From Pseudomonas azerbaijanoccidentalis (GTDB taxonomy: Bacteria; Pseudomonadota; Gammaproteobacteria; Pseudomonadales; Pseudomonadaceae): 64,000 nt of DNA. Shown one piece after another: positions 17,626 to 26,840 of the stretch. The notes under the pieces are model-generated. The model was not told where the DNA came from. It made no database searches and saw nothing but the letters and a program-made list of their open reading frames with translations. The stretch covers positions 248,001 to 312,000 of the forward strand of contig NZ_JAHSTU010000005.1 in NCBI RefSeq assembly GCF_019145495.1, read 5' to 3'. Made by a program: the position numbers and the translations under genes. Numbering within the stretch: the first letter of the stretch is position 1; every line of letters starts with the position of its first letter.

Positions 17626-17642
17626 GCAAATCACTCCTGAGC

Positions 17643-19022
17643 TCAGCGCAAGCGGGCTACCGTTTCGATAAAACGCCGGGTAGCGTAGAGCCCCGCCGGA
17701 CGGCAATGCCGCTGGGCCGAGAGCCACGGGATCAGCGTTCGAAGCTGTTGCTGCGGCGGCTGATTGCTCAGGTTTTTTCGCAACGCGATGAGTTCCGGGT
17801 CGTGGGTTTCGCCCGCGTCGAGGGCGTCACTGGCGCTATGATCCCGAGCTATCGGCTTGGGCCGTTGCGGGTCATGCCAGTCACCGGCAATCCAGTCGTG
17901 CAGCAATTGTTTTTCGTAGCCACTGAACACCCCGAACATGGCCGCAGTGTTGCCCTCGATCAAGCGCCAGAAGCGGCTGTCTTGCGGTGACCGGTTTCGC
18001 TTGATCCAGCCCTTGTGCTCCAGGGCAGCAAGAAAGTCTTCAATCTGACCAGGCGACGCCAGCCATTGATTGACGGTTTTGCCTTCGATCTGACAAAAAT
18101 CAGAATGCATGTGCTGGCCGAAACAGCGTTTGCGCTCGAGCATCGCAATCACTTCCCGTTGCAACTCAAAGCCGGCAATGACCGCCGTCGAGCCCTTCCC
18201 CAGATCGTTCAGGCGATAGCCCACGGCGACACGCCGGAAAAACTCGTCCCGTCCCTGCTCCATGGGTAGCAGCTCCAACAGCGATTCAACAGCCTTGTGC
18301 CCATGACCGCTGCTGGCGTTGTCGATCGTCACGTGCAGGGTGAAATAATACGGATCGATGCCCAGCTCACGCAGTTCATAAGCGCTGATCAGCAGGTGCA
18401 GCGGCAATTGCTCATAGCCGAGGTTGTAGCCGATGACTTCCGGCATGAATGCGTCGCTGCATTGACCCAACGCGAGCTGAATCGCGCCTTGCACAAAATA
18501 CTCATCGGCAAGCCCTTGTTTGTCGCCACAGTCGTGGGCGGCCAGCAGATTACGGTAGATCACCACGTGATTCTGCCGAGGATCGCCCCTGCCCAGTTCT
18601 TCCAGATAAGTGTTCAGGAGTCCGTCATAACGCACGTCCTGCCAGTGTTCCAGCACGCCCGCCAGCCAGGCGCCGTCGACCTCTTTGGTCGGTGCGACGC
18701 GTTGCAGGAAATACAGGGCATGAGCCTTGTTCGAAAAATATCGGCGCGCCCCGCCCTGCTTGCGGTCCTCAAGGTAACCGGCGTAATCCTGCGCCACTGC
18801 CGCGCAACGGGCTTGCGCCCATGCCGACAATTGCTCAGGCGCTTCGGGCAAATCACACGGCAGTTCAGCGGCGCGGGCCATTTGCTGGCGCAGAAAAACC
18901 TCCGCCTGCGGCCCGGCATCAGCGCCGTTGCTGTAGAGCAAATCGTACAGTTCTCGATAGCGCCCAGCAGCGGGGCCTGGCAGTGCTGAAGGTGTGCCGG
19001 ACAGGGGTTCAAACAAAGTCAT
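17643..19022 (-). CDS. haem-oxygenase-like diiron (iron-containing redox) enzyme
   Basis: 459 residues. The C-terminal half carries the helical pattern of the iron-containing redox enzyme family (Haem_oxygenas_2): EVIGYNLGYEQLPLHLLIS, then YYFTLHVTIDNASSGHGHKA, where E, H, D and H residues could bind two irons. Related diiron oxidases include UndA, BesC and SznF, which do unusual N-oxygenation, desaturation or C-C cleavage. The N-terminal about 180 residues are an extra helical domain. Start at 19022 with AGGAG 11 bases upstream. First gene of a three-gene operon; expected to be the committed oxidative step. Confidence 0.75.
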   Translation of the reverse strand: MTLFEPLSGTPSALPGPAAGRYRELYDLLYSNGADAGPQAEVFLRQQMARAAELPCDLPEAPEQLSAWAQARCAAVAQDYAGYLEDRKQGGARRYFSNKAHALYFLQRVAPTKEVDGAWLAGVLEHWQDVRYDGLLNTYLEELGRGDPRQNHVVIYRNLLAAHDCGDKQGLADEYFVQGAIQLALGQCSDAFMPEVIGYNLGYEQLPLHLLISAYELRELGIDPYYFTLHVTIDNASSGHGHKAVESLLELLPMEQGRDEFFRRVAVGYRLNDLGKGSTAVIAGFELQREVIAMLERKRCFGQHMHSDFCQIEGKTVNQWLASPGQIEDFLAALEHKGWIKRNRSPQDSRFWRLIEGNTAAMFGVFSGYEKQLLHDWIAGDWHDPQRPKPIARDHSASDALDAGETHDPELIALRKNLSNQPPQQQLRTLIPWLSAQRHCRPAGLYATRRFIETVARLR

Positions 19023-19174
19023 GGACGTTTCTCTCCTGGACGGTGCATTTGGCTGCGCCCCTGGAATCAGGTGCCGACAACACGAAACGCTGGCTCGTTG
19101 AACAGAAGATTTAACGGTGCGCGGAAAATTCAATCGGCTTGCGGCAAAGCGGGACAGGTGGCATGTGCCACGCG

Positions 19175-19202
19175 AAAAAAAGCCCGGCTCACTGACCGGG
19201 CT
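19175..19202 (-). terminator. rho-independent terminator
   Basis: AGCCCGG and CCGGGCT pair around a loop that itself pairs TCA with TGA; on the minus strand seven T follow. It ends transcription of the small acidic gene at 19210-19452. Confidence 0.85.
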
Positions 19203-19209
19203 CCTGCTG

Positions 19210-19452
19210 TTACCGCCTGTCGTCCGACAACGGCGTTTGCTCGTCCGCTTCGGGGACGTCACGGGGCGGCTCGTTCCAGTCCTCTGCTCGCGCATCCTCT
19301 TCCTCGTCAGGCTGGGACAGCGGATCGTACTTGCCTGGGTCGTCCGGATTGGGCTGCGAATCATCATTGCCGGGCTCAGGTTTTGAGGGAACGGCGCCTT
19401 GCGTGTTGTTTGGGTCTTGCATGTTTTCCTGGAAACTCGAATCGCTGGACAT
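19210..19452 (-). CDS. small acidic disordered protein
   Basis: 80 residues, about a third acidic and many Pro, Asn and Gln, with no hydrophobic segment: QPNPDDPGKYDPLSQPDEEE is typical. GAGG sits six bases before the ATG at 19452. It is monocistronic, with its own strong terminator. I recognise no domain. Composition resembles other short stress-related hydrophilic proteins of Pseudomonas. Confidence 0.65.
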   Translation of the reverse strand: MSSDSSFQENMQDPNNTQGAVPSKPEPGNDDSQPNPDDPGKYDPLSQPDEEEDARAEDWNEPPRDVPEADEQTPLSDDRR

Positions 19453-19557
19453 AGCCCACCTCACAACAGAGGTCCGGATTTTCCGGGCCGTACTCTTGTG
19501 AGGTTGCCAAAGGGAATGGCGTGCGATCGAGCAGACGAGCGGCCTGCCCGTCGAGCC

Positions 19558-20268
19558 TCAACCCACCGACATTTTTTCAGTGAGGTTCTGCTGCATGTAC
19601 GCCAGGAACCGGCGTTGAAACAGCATCGTATGTTCATGCGCGGCTTTTTCCGCTGCATCGGCGTTGCGCGCCTGTATGGCATCGACGATTTCATCGTGGT
19701 CCCGGCCGATGGACGTAGAGGGACTGGCCGAGCTGATGATGTAGTCGAAGTGAAGGTGCAGCAGGCGCTGCCCCTCACCCAACAGCTTCTCGTAGTAGTT
19801 AATGAAGTAAGGGTTTTTCCCGGCCTCGGCAATCGCCATGTGCAAGGCCTTGTTGGTTTCAGACATCGCCTGGAAATCCCCGGTACTGACGGCCTCCAGG
19901 TACGCCGCATCGGCCCCGCGGATGCGCACCAGGTCGTCATCCGTCCGGTGCAAGGCGGCCAGGCGGGTCACTGCGCGTTGAATCAGGTCGAGTGCCGAAA
20001 TGTAATTGGGGAATTCTTCGATCTCGAACGGTGTCACCAACAACGTCCGGTTGGGCAGGATGGTAACCAGGCCTTCGCTGATCAAGCGGGCAAGCGCATC
20101 ACGCACCGGAGAGCGGGAAAGACCAAACTGAGCGGCCAGGGATACTTCGTCCAGCGGCATGCCGGGCTTGAGCTTCAGCGTCAGGATCTGCTTGCGCAAT
20201 TCTTCGTAGATATAGCGACCGCCATGGCGTTTGGCACCACTGGTAGCTTCAGTCGTTTCTTTGCTCAT
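19558..20268 (-). CDS. GntR-family (FCD subfamily) regulator
   Basis: 236 residues. Winged helix-turn-helix about 18-85 (YIYEELRKQILTLKLKPG, then LAAQFGLSRSPVRDALARL), followed by an all-helical FCD ligand domain (about 95-225) with the HMAIAEAG metal-site histidine and further D and H residues. FCD regulators usually sense the substrate of the pathway they repress. It lies 71 bases after the last gene of the hydroxyproline-type operon on the same strand and is the obvious controller of it. Confidence 0.9.
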   Translation of the reverse strand: MSKETTEATSGAKRHGGRYIYEELRKQILTLKLKPGMPLDEVSLAAQFGLSRSPVRDALARLISEGLVTILPNRTLLVTPFEIEEFPNYISALDLIQRAVTRLAALHRTDDDLVRIRGADAAYLEAVSTGDFQAMSETNKALHMAIAEAGKNPYFINYYEKLLGEGQRLLHLHFDYIISSASPSTSIGRDHDEIVDAIQARNADAAEKAAHEHTMLFQRRFLAYMQQNLTEKMSVG

Positions 20269-20339
20269 TGGGTCATGCTCTCGGCAATGCAGGCGGGCCA
20301 TCTGGCCAGCCTGCAACTTTAACATCCGCCCGGGGATAG

Positions 20340-21362
20340 TTAAAAACCCTCGCCCCAGGTATCGCTCAGCATAAAACCTGCCGCCAACGGGTCATCCGGA
20401 TCGACACCCAATTGATGCAGCCCGTAGACCCAGGCTCGCCCGGTGATCCTCGGCAGGACCGCCGGTTTGCCCGCCACCTCGGTAAGCCCGAGCAACTCAA
20501 CCCGGAACTCGCCGCCAATGGTCGAGCGCGAGGTGAGTTGGTCGCCAACGTCGACCAGACCTCGCGCACTCAAGGTCGCCAGGTTGGCCGAACTGCCCGT
20601 CCCGCACGGTGAGCGGTCAACCCGTCCTGGCGGCAAGGTGGTGCAGGTTTGGTAGGTACTCTTGTCCAGGCGATTGCGGAACATCACATACGCCACTTCG
20701 TTGAGCTCCTTGAACAACGGGTGACAGATCTTTACCTGTGAATTGATCAGGTTTTTAAGGCTCACACCCCGGGTAGCCAGCTCGCGAGCGTTTTCGGCTG
20801 CGATGGTCAAACCGATCTGATCCACGTCCACCAAAGCGTAATACACCCCACCGAAGGCAATATCGACCTTGATCGAACCGAACTCGGTTGTCTGGATCGG
20901 CACGTCCAGTTGCTCGACAAACGATGGCACCATATCCAGCGAAACGCTCTGGCAACGTCCGTCCGCACATTGCGCCCGAGCAGTGACCAGACCTGCCGGC
21001 GTATCCAGCACCACCGTGGTCACCGGCTCGACCATCTCCAGCATGCCAAGCTCCAGTAACGCGGTGACCACGCAGATGCAATTGCTGCCGGACATCGGGT
21101 GAGCCTTGTCCGCCTGCAACACGATGAACCCGGCCTGGGCTTCCGGCCGGGTCGGTGGCAAAAGCAGGTTCACCGACATCTGCAGGCAGCCGCGCGGCTC
21201 CAAAGTCACCAGACGCCGGAGGCTGTCGTCGACCTCGTTGATGTAGTTCATCTTGTCGAGCATGGTCTTGCCGGGAACATCCAGTACGCCCCCGGTGATG
21301 ACCTTGCCGACCTCACCTTCACAATGCACATCGGCGATTTGCAGCGTTTTCTTCCAGCGCAT
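20340..21362 (-). CDS. proline racemase-family enzyme, Ser/Cys type
   Basis: 340 residues. The first catalytic position of the family (MCGHN in proline racemase) reads MSGSN here, with serine at residue 91, while the second, DRSPCGTGSS, keeps cysteine at 253. Ser/Cys members of this superfamily are reported as hydroxyproline epimerases, while Cys/Thr members are trans-3-hydroxyproline dehydratases. So an epimerase acting on 3- or 4-hydroxyproline is likely. AAAGGAG precedes the ATG at 21362. Last enzyme gene of the operon, 11 bases after the aldehyde dehydrogenase stop. Confidence 0.82.
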   Translation of the reverse strand: MRWKKTLQIADVHCEGEVGKVITGGVLDVPGKTMLDKMNYINEVDDSLRRLVTLEPRGCLQMSVNLLLPPTRPEAQAGFIVLQADKAHPMSGSNCICVVTALLELGMLEMVEPVTTVVLDTPAGLVTARAQCADGRCQSVSLDMVPSFVEQLDVPIQTTEFGSIKVDIAFGGVYYALVDVDQIGLTIAAENARELATRGVSLKNLINSQVKICHPLFKELNEVAYVMFRNRLDKSTYQTCTTLPPGRVDRSPCGTGSSANLATLSARGLVDVGDQLTSRSTIGGEFRVELLGLTEVAGKPAVLPRITGRAWVYGLHQLGVDPDDPLAAGFMLSDTWGEGF

Positions 21363-21373
21363 GCCGGGCTCCT

Positions 21374-22855
21374 TTACTTGATGTACCAGCCCCACGGCTG
21401 CTCGCTGTCGTAGCGGGTGATCTGTTTGGTTTCCAGGTAATTGTTCAAGCCCCACTCGCCCAGCTCGCGACCGATGCCGCTTTGTTTGTAGCCGCCCCAT
21501 GGTGCTTCGGTGAAGGTCGGTTGCGAACAATTGATCCAGACGATCCCCGCCCGCAGGCGACGAGCCACGCGCTCGGCACGCTCAAGGTCACGGGACATCA
21601 CGGCGCCGGCGAGGCCGAAGCGTGAGTCATTGGCGCTACGCACCGCATCGGCTTCGTCATCGAACGGGCGCACACACACCACAGGCCCAAAGATTTCTTC
21701 GTTCCAGATCCAGCTGTCCTCAGGCACATCGGCAAAAATCGCCGGGGTGAGGAAATAGCCTTTCTCACACTGCGCCGGACGCGTGCCGCCCGCAAGCAGC
21801 GTCGCCCCCTCCTCGCGGCCACGGGCAATGGCGGCCAACACTTTGTCGTACTGGCCGCGGTTGACCAGCGGGCCGAGCAGCACGCCTTCGTCCATTCCGT
21901 TGCCGATGCTGACACGCTGGGTCTGCTCCACCAGGCGCTTGAGCAGCGGCTCGTACAGGTCGCGCTGCACCAGAACACGGGAGGTGGCCGAACACACTTG
22001 CCCCTGGTTCCAGAAAATCCCGAACATGATCCATTCGACGGCGGCCTCGATGTCGCTGTCGTCAAAGATGATGAAAGGTGATTTGCCGCCCAGTTCCAGA
22101 CTGATGTTTTTTATATCCCGGGCAGCGGCCTGCATGATCCGCGTGCCGGTGGGAACGCTGCCGGTGAACGCCAGCTTGTCTATCCCCGGATGCTCGCTGA
22201 GCGGCGCGCCAGCGTCAGGGCCAAGTCCCGTCACCACGTTCAGCACCCCGGCGGGCAAGCCGGCCTGATGGGCGATGTCGGCCAGTTCGAGGGCGGTCAA
22301 TGGCGTCAGTTCCGACGGTTTGAGCACCATGCAGCAACCGGCGGCCAAGGCCGGCGCGACTTTCCAGGCCGCCATCAACATCGGGAAGTTCCACGGAATG
22401 ATGGCGCCGGCAACGCCCACCGGTTCTTTGCGCGCAATGGATGTGAAGCGTTCATCGGCGAGGGCAATGCGCTGCTCGCGATGGCCATCGAGATCGTCGG
22501 CCAGGTCGCCATAAAAGTCGAAACAACCGGCCGTATCGGCGATGTCCCATTGGGCTTCAGGTAGCGGTTTGCCGTTATCGCGCACTTCCAGTTCGGCCAA
22601 ACTGTCCTGGCGTTCACGAATACCGTTGGCGATGGCCCGCAGAACCGTCGCACGTTCACCGCCGGTCATTTGCGGCCAGGGACCCTCATCAAAGGCACGG
22701 CGTGCAGCGTTTACCGCCAGGTCAATGTCGTCCGCCGTCGCCGCCGCGACCCGGGTGATGACCGATTCGTTGCTCGGATCAATCGTCTCAAAGGTGCCGC
22801 CATTCTTCGGGCGAACCCACTGGCCGTCGATATAGAGCTGGTCATGGGATTTCAT
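21374..22855 (-). CDS. NAD(P)-dependent aldehyde dehydrogenase
   Basis: 493 residues, full length. Visible are the NAD site PWNFPMLMAAWKVAPALAAG, FTGSVPTGTRIM, the general base in LELGGKSP and the catalytic cysteine in FWNQGQVCSATSR. It resembles betaine-aldehyde-type dehydrogenases. In hydroxyproline breakdown the last step oxidises alpha-ketoglutarate semialdehyde to 2-oxoglutarate, and this gene is placed to do it, although known enzymes for that step belong to a different branch. Its ATG overlaps the FAD dehydrogenase stop (ATGA). Confidence 0.88.
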   Translation of the reverse strand: MKSHDQLYIDGQWVRPKNGGTFETIDPSNESVITRVAAATADDIDLAVNAARRAFDEGPWPQMTGGERATVLRAIANGIRERQDSLAELEVRDNGKPLPEAQWDIADTAGCFDFYGDLADDLDGHREQRIALADERFTSIARKEPVGVAGAIIPWNFPMLMAAWKVAPALAAGCCMVLKPSELTPLTALELADIAHQAGLPAGVLNVVTGLGPDAGAPLSEHPGIDKLAFTGSVPTGTRIMQAAARDIKNISLELGGKSPFIIFDDSDIEAAVEWIMFGIFWNQGQVCSATSRVLVQRDLYEPLLKRLVEQTQRVSIGNGMDEGVLLGPLVNRGQYDKVLAAIARGREEGATLLAGGTRPAQCEKGYFLTPAIFADVPEDSWIWNEEIFGPVVCVRPFDDEADAVRSANDSRFGLAGAVMSRDLERAERVARRLRAGIVWINCSQPTFTEAPWGGYKQSGIGRELGEWGLNNYLETKQITRYDSEQPWGWYIK

Positions 22856-24147
22856 GCATGGCCTCCAACAAGGGCAAAGCGCTTGGCGCTAAAAGGGGTC
22901 AGGTCCTGGGCCGGTGTGCGACCGGCAACCAGGTCAGTGATCAGGCGTGCGGTGGTCGCGCCCAGTGTCAGGCCGAGCTGGCCGTGACCGAAGGCGAGGA
23001 ACACGTTCGACAGGCGCGCACTGCGGTCGATCACCGGTTTGGTGTCGGGTAGAAACGGCCGGTAGCCAACGCCGTACTCAACGTTGTCCAGTTGCAACCC
23101 GGGAAGGATTTTTCGCGCCTTCTCAAGAATGATGTCGGCGCGCTTGAAGTTCGGCTCGGCGTTCGGACCGGCAAACTCGATGGTGCCGCCAATCTGCAGA
23201 CCACGGGTCATCGGGCTGAAGCAGAAACCGCCATCGGCATAAATTACCGAGTGACGAATCTCCACCCCGGGAGTGGGCAGCAACACCTGATAACCGGCGA
23301 TTCCCGCCAGCGGCACCTGCGCGCCGATCTGCTCGAAAAACTGTCGCGAGCCCGTGCCGGCAGCGATTACCACATGATCCGCGGCGTAGCGTTGGCCATC
23401 GCCGAGGGTGACGCCGCTGGCACGGTTGGCCACCTCATCAATGCGTTTGACCTGGCCACGGACACGCACCCCGCCCTGGTCGAGAAAGCTTTGGGTCAAC
23501 GCGGCAATAAAGCCCTTGGTATCGCTGACAGAACGCCAATCCGCAAACAGCAGGCCATGGCTGAATTTGCCGGCCAATGACGGTTCGAGATCCGAGATTG
23601 CCGCGGCATCCAGCACTTCGGACTTGAAGCCCAGCGCCTGACGCAGTGCCAGGTGCTCACGTTCGTGTTCGAGGCCTGACGACGTATCAAACAGCTCGAG
23701 GATTGGCCGTTCGCCCATCAGAGTCTTGTCGGGGCACGCTTCAAGCAAGGGCGCGTAGTCCTCATAGACATGGTGAGTGAGCGTCGCCATGTCTTCGGAA
23801 ATCTCGACAATTTTCGAGTGTCGGGCACAGGCCAGAAAACGCAGGAACCACGGCAGAATGCCGGGCAATGCACCGGGCCGCAGCGCCAGCGGGCCTTTCT
23901 GGTCCAGTAGCCAGCCCGGTATTTTCTTCAGGATCCCGGGTTTGGACAGCGGAATGACTTCGCTGACCGCCATCTGCCCGCAGCTCCATTTCGCGGTGCT
24001 GTCCCCCGCCGCCGCCGGATCGATCATGGTGACCGCATAGCCTTCGCGTTGCAGGTACAGCGCGCAACAGACGCCAACGATTCCACCGCCGACCACGACG
24101 GCCTTTTCCAGGGCAGGTACAGGTGCAACGGACTGCAGAGGTGTCAT
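22852..24147 (-). CDS. FAD-dependent D-amino acid/D-hydroxyproline dehydrogenase
   Basis: 431 residues, DAO family. The N-terminus has the FAD dinucleotide motif VVVGGGIVGVCCALYLQREG, and the C-terminus GHGQLGLTLGATTARLITDL closes the flavin site. It resembles DadA and the D-hydroxyproline dehydrogenase of the hydroxyproline pathway, which oxidises cis-4-hydroxy-D-proline to pyrroline-4-hydroxy-2-carboxylate and passes electrons to the respiratory chain. The ATG at 24147 overlaps the upstream epimerase stop, and its own stop overlaps the aldehyde dehydrogenase start: tight coupling along the pathway. Confidence 0.88.
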   Translation of the reverse strand: MTPLQSVAPVPALEKAVVVGGGIVGVCCALYLQREGYAVTMIDPAAAGDSTAKWSCGQMAVSEVIPLSKPGILKKIPGWLLDQKGPLALRPGALPGILPWFLRFLACARHSKIVEISEDMATLTHHVYEDYAPLLEACPDKTLMGERPILELFDTSSGLEHEREHLALRQALGFKSEVLDAAAISDLEPSLAGKFSHGLLFADWRSVSDTKGFIAALTQSFLDQGGVRVRGQVKRIDEVANRASGVTLGDGQRYAADHVVIAAGTGSRQFFEQIGAQVPLAGIAGYQVLLPTPGVEIRHSVIYADGGFCFSPMTRGLQIGGTIEFAGPNAEPNFKRADIILEKARKILPGLQLDNVEYGVGYRPFLPDTKPVIDRSARLSNVFLAFGHGQLGLTLGATTARLITDLVAGRTPAQDLTPFSAKRFALVGGHA

Positions 24148-25187
24148 AGGGAAGTCTCTTGCGCGGGGGCTGGAGCGGCGAAGTCTTCCAGACTGAAGCC
24201 GTCCCACCAGGGTTGGGTATCGTCGACAATAAACTCTGCGCGCCCGGTGATCCACGCCCTTCCTTCGATACTGGGGCGAATCGCCGGATGGCCGTCTTCA
24301 AGCAGCAATTGCTGCGCCACGCGACCGACGAAGAAGCTGCCGATCAGGCTTTCATGACGGTAGGCGCCGTCTTCAGCCAACCAGCCACGGGCAAAGCGCT
24401 GCGCGACCCGGGCCGAACTGCCGGTGCCACAAGGGGAACGATCAATCAGGCTGTCGCCGGCAATCACCACGGCCCGTCCCTGGGATTGGCCTGACAAGGG
24501 CGCGCCTGTCCACATGCAATGTTTTACGCCACGGATCGCCGGGTTTTCCGGGTGAACCACGTCCACGGACCGGTTGACCAGAGCTTGCATCTCCCGGCCC
24601 CAATCCAGCAGTTGCTGCGCGCTGAAATGCTCGCAACCGGGGTAGTTCGGTTGCACCTCGATAATCGGGTAAAAGTTGCCGCCGTAGGCGATGTCGACCT
24701 TCAGCACGCCCAACGGCGGGAAGTCGATCTCCAGGTCACGGTGCAACAAGAACGACGGCACGTTGGTGAAACGCACCGAGCTGACTTTGTCACCATCGCG
24801 CACGTAGGTCGCATGGATCTGCCCCGCCGGAACATCCACCACCACGGTGCCCGGGGTTTTCGGTTCAATCAGCCCTGCCTCAAGCGCGAACGTGATCGAA
24901 CCCAACGTGGCATGCCCGCACATCGGCAGACAGCCGGACGTCTCGATAAACACAAGGCTGAAGTCGCTGTCGGCGCGCAATGGCGGATAGAAAACCGTAC
25001 CCGACATATGAGAATGGCCACGGGGTTCGAGCATCAGGCTACGGCGAATCCAGTCGAAGTTGGCCATGAAGTCTTCGCGACGCTCGCTCATGGTTCGACC
25101 TTTGAGCGCAGGCGCGCCGGCTATCACCATGCGCACGGGCATGCCCTCGGTATGGCCTTCGATACTGCTGAAAACGTGTCGGGTCAT
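24144..25187 (-). CDS. 4-hydroxyproline 2-epimerase (proline racemase family)
   Basis: 347 residues. Both catalytic cysteines are present: C90 in LPMCGHATLG and C253 in DRSPCGTGSS. This Cys/Cys arrangement is shared by proline racemase and 4-hydroxyproline 2-epimerase; the flanking FAD dehydrogenase and DapA-family deaminase point to the epimerase, converting trans-4-hydroxy-L-proline to cis-4-hydroxy-D-proline in the cytoplasm. GGAG lies eight bases before the ATG at 25187. It is the second racemase-family gene of the operon, with different catalytic residues from the one at 20340. Confidence 0.88.
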   Translation of the reverse strand: MTRHVFSSIEGHTEGMPVRMVIAGAPALKGRTMSERREDFMANFDWIRRSLMLEPRGHSHMSGTVFYPPLRADSDFSLVFIETSGCLPMCGHATLGSITFALEAGLIEPKTPGTVVVDVPAGQIHATYVRDGDKVSSVRFTNVPSFLLHRDLEIDFPPLGVLKVDIAYGGNFYPIIEVQPNYPGCEHFSAQQLLDWGREMQALVNRSVDVVHPENPAIRGVKHCMWTGAPLSGQSQGRAVVIAGDSLIDRSPCGTGSSARVAQRFARGWLAEDGAYRHESLIGSFFVGRVAQQLLLEDGHPAIRPSIEGRAWITGRAEFIVDDTQPWWDGFSLEDFAAPAPAQETSL

Positions 25188-25245
25188 CTCACTCACTCCG
25201 TAGCGCCGCATCGGTCGTGCGTGGCGACCGATGCGGCAATCGCCA

Positions 25246-26127
25246 TTAGCCCAATGCCAGTTCAAACGCCTTGCGGAAACCGGCCTTCTCTTCAGTGGTC
25301 AGCGGTTGCAGTGGCATGCGCGCATTGCCCGCGTCAAAGCCTGCGAGCTCGCAACCGTACTTGACCTTCTGGATGAACTTGCCCGACTCCATGTCCGCCA
25401 GTACCGGGAACAGCGAACGCACGATGGCCTGCGCGCCGGCCAGGTCACCGCTGGTGTATTTGCTGTAGAAATCGCACACCTGTTGAGTCAGGCAGTTGGC
25501 CGGGCCGCAGATCCAGCTCGTGGCGCCCCACAGGAAGAAGTCCAGTGCCTGGTCATCGGAGCCGCAGGACAGCTGATAGTTGTCTTTGTAGGTGTTGCCG
25601 ATTTCGATGGCACGCAGCAGGTTGCCGCTGCTTTCCTTGATGGCGATCACGCGTTTGTTGTCCTTGAACGCATCCAGCACGTCAAAGCCGACTTCGACGT
25701 TGGTGCGCACCGGGTAGTTGTACAACACCAGGTCGATGTCCGGCACGGCGTCGAGAATCGCCTGGTAGTGACCGATCAACTCTTGCTGGGATGGCAACGC
25801 GTAGTAAGGCGGTGCGATCAACAGATTGGTGTAGCCGGCATCACGGGTCTGCTTGACCTGCTCGATCACTTCACGGGTGCAGGAGCCATTCGCGCCGGCA
25901 ATCAGCACACCACGATCACCCACCACTTCACGCACGGTTGCCAGGATCTGGCGACGCTCTTCGTTGGTCAGGGCGTAATACTCGCCGGTGGAACCCAGTG
26001 GCACGAAACCTGTGACGCCAGCCTTGAGTTGAAACTCGATGATGTTGGAGAGCATGTCGAAATCGACTTTGCCGGCCTTGTCGAACGGGGTGACCAGAGC
26101 AGGCAAAATACCTTTGAGTTGGGTCAT
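25246..26127 (-). CDS. DapA-family pyrroline-4-hydroxy-2-carboxylate deaminase
   Basis: 293 residues, an (alpha/beta)8 barrel of the dihydrodipicolinate synthase/NAL family. GSTGEYYALTNEER near 45 is the substrate-carboxylate loop, LYNYPVRTN near 135 carries the catalytic Tyr and IAIKESSG near 165 the Schiff-base lysine. In the hydroxyproline pathway this family deaminates and dehydrates the pyrroline product to alpha-ketoglutarate semialdehyde. GGAG is eight bases before the ATG. Follows the ABC importer genes and precedes the epimerase gene in the same operon. Confidence 0.87.
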   Translation of the reverse strand: MTQLKGILPALVTPFDKAGKVDFDMLSNIIEFQLKAGVTGFVPLGSTGEYYALTNEERRQILATVREVVGDRGVLIAGANGSCTREVIEQVKQTRDAGYTNLLIAPPYYALPSQQELIGHYQAILDAVPDIDLVLYNYPVRTNVEVGFDVLDAFKDNKRVIAIKESSGNLLRAIEIGNTYKDNYQLSCGSDDQALDFFLWGATSWICGPANCLTQQVCDFYSKYTSGDLAGAQAIVRSLFPVLADMESGKFIQKVKYGCELAGFDAGNARMPLQPLTTEEKAGFRKAFELALG

Positions 26128-26164
26128 TGAAGACACTCCACTTGGGTTGGATGACGGGGTTGGG

Positions 26165-26830
26165 TTAGTACGCATAACGACGCAGCATCCGCGCTTCGAT
26201 CACGCCGACCAGTCGGGTCAGCGGGAATGCCACGAGGAAATAGATCACAGCCACCGCCGAGAGAAACTCGACCGGGCGGGCCGTGCTGTTGGAGATGTTC
26301 TGGCCGACGAACATCAGGTCGGCGATGCCCACCGAAGAAATCAGCGCGCTTTCCTTGAACAGTGAAACCACGTTGGACAGCAGCGGCGGAATGCCCCGCA
26401 GCAACGCCTGGGGAAACACCACGAACACGGTTTTGTTCCATGAGGCCAGGCCCAACGCGACGCAGGCATCGTGCTGCTCGCCGGGAATCGACTTGAGCGC
26501 GCCACGGAAGGTCTCGCTGGTGATGGCGGTCATGTACAAGGTCAGCGCGAGCAATACCGACAGGTAAGGCGGAATGTCGACGCCGAACACCACCGGAAAG
26601 CAGAAGAACACCCAGAACAACTGGATCAGCAACGGCGTGCCGCGAAACAGCTCCACGTACAGACCGGCCGGCACGCTCAACCAGCGACTGCCGGAGGCCC
26701 GCAACAGGCTCAACACAAAGCCGCACAAGCTGCCGAGAATGGCGCAGCCGACCGTGAACACCAGCGTCAGCGCCAGCCCCTGCAACAGGGCCTGCCAGTA
26801 AGAAAACACCACGGTGAAATCAAGGTTCAT
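26165..26830 (-). CDS. amino acid ABC transporter permease (HisM type)
   Basis: 221 residues with five membrane segments. SETFRGALKSIPGEQHDACVALGL contains the EAA loop that contacts the ATPase, ending with the conserved G and the LPQALLRGIPPL segment. GGAGG precedes the ATG at 26830, which is ten bases from the preceding permease gene. With its partner at 26841 it forms the heterodimeric channel of a polar amino acid importer, here for hydroxyproline or related imino acids by context. Confidence 0.9.
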   Translation of the reverse strand: MNLDFTVVFSYWQALLQGLALTLVFTVGCAILGSLCGFVLSLLRASGSRWLSVPAGLYVELFRGTPLLIQLFWVFFCFPVVFGVDIPPYLSVLLALTLYMTAITSETFRGALKSIPGEQHDACVALGLASWNKTVFVVFPQALLRGIPPLLSNVVSLFKESALISSVGIADLMFVGQNISNSTARPVEFLSAVAVIYFLVAFPLTRLVGVIEARMLRRYAY

Positions 26831-26840
26831 CACAGCCTCC

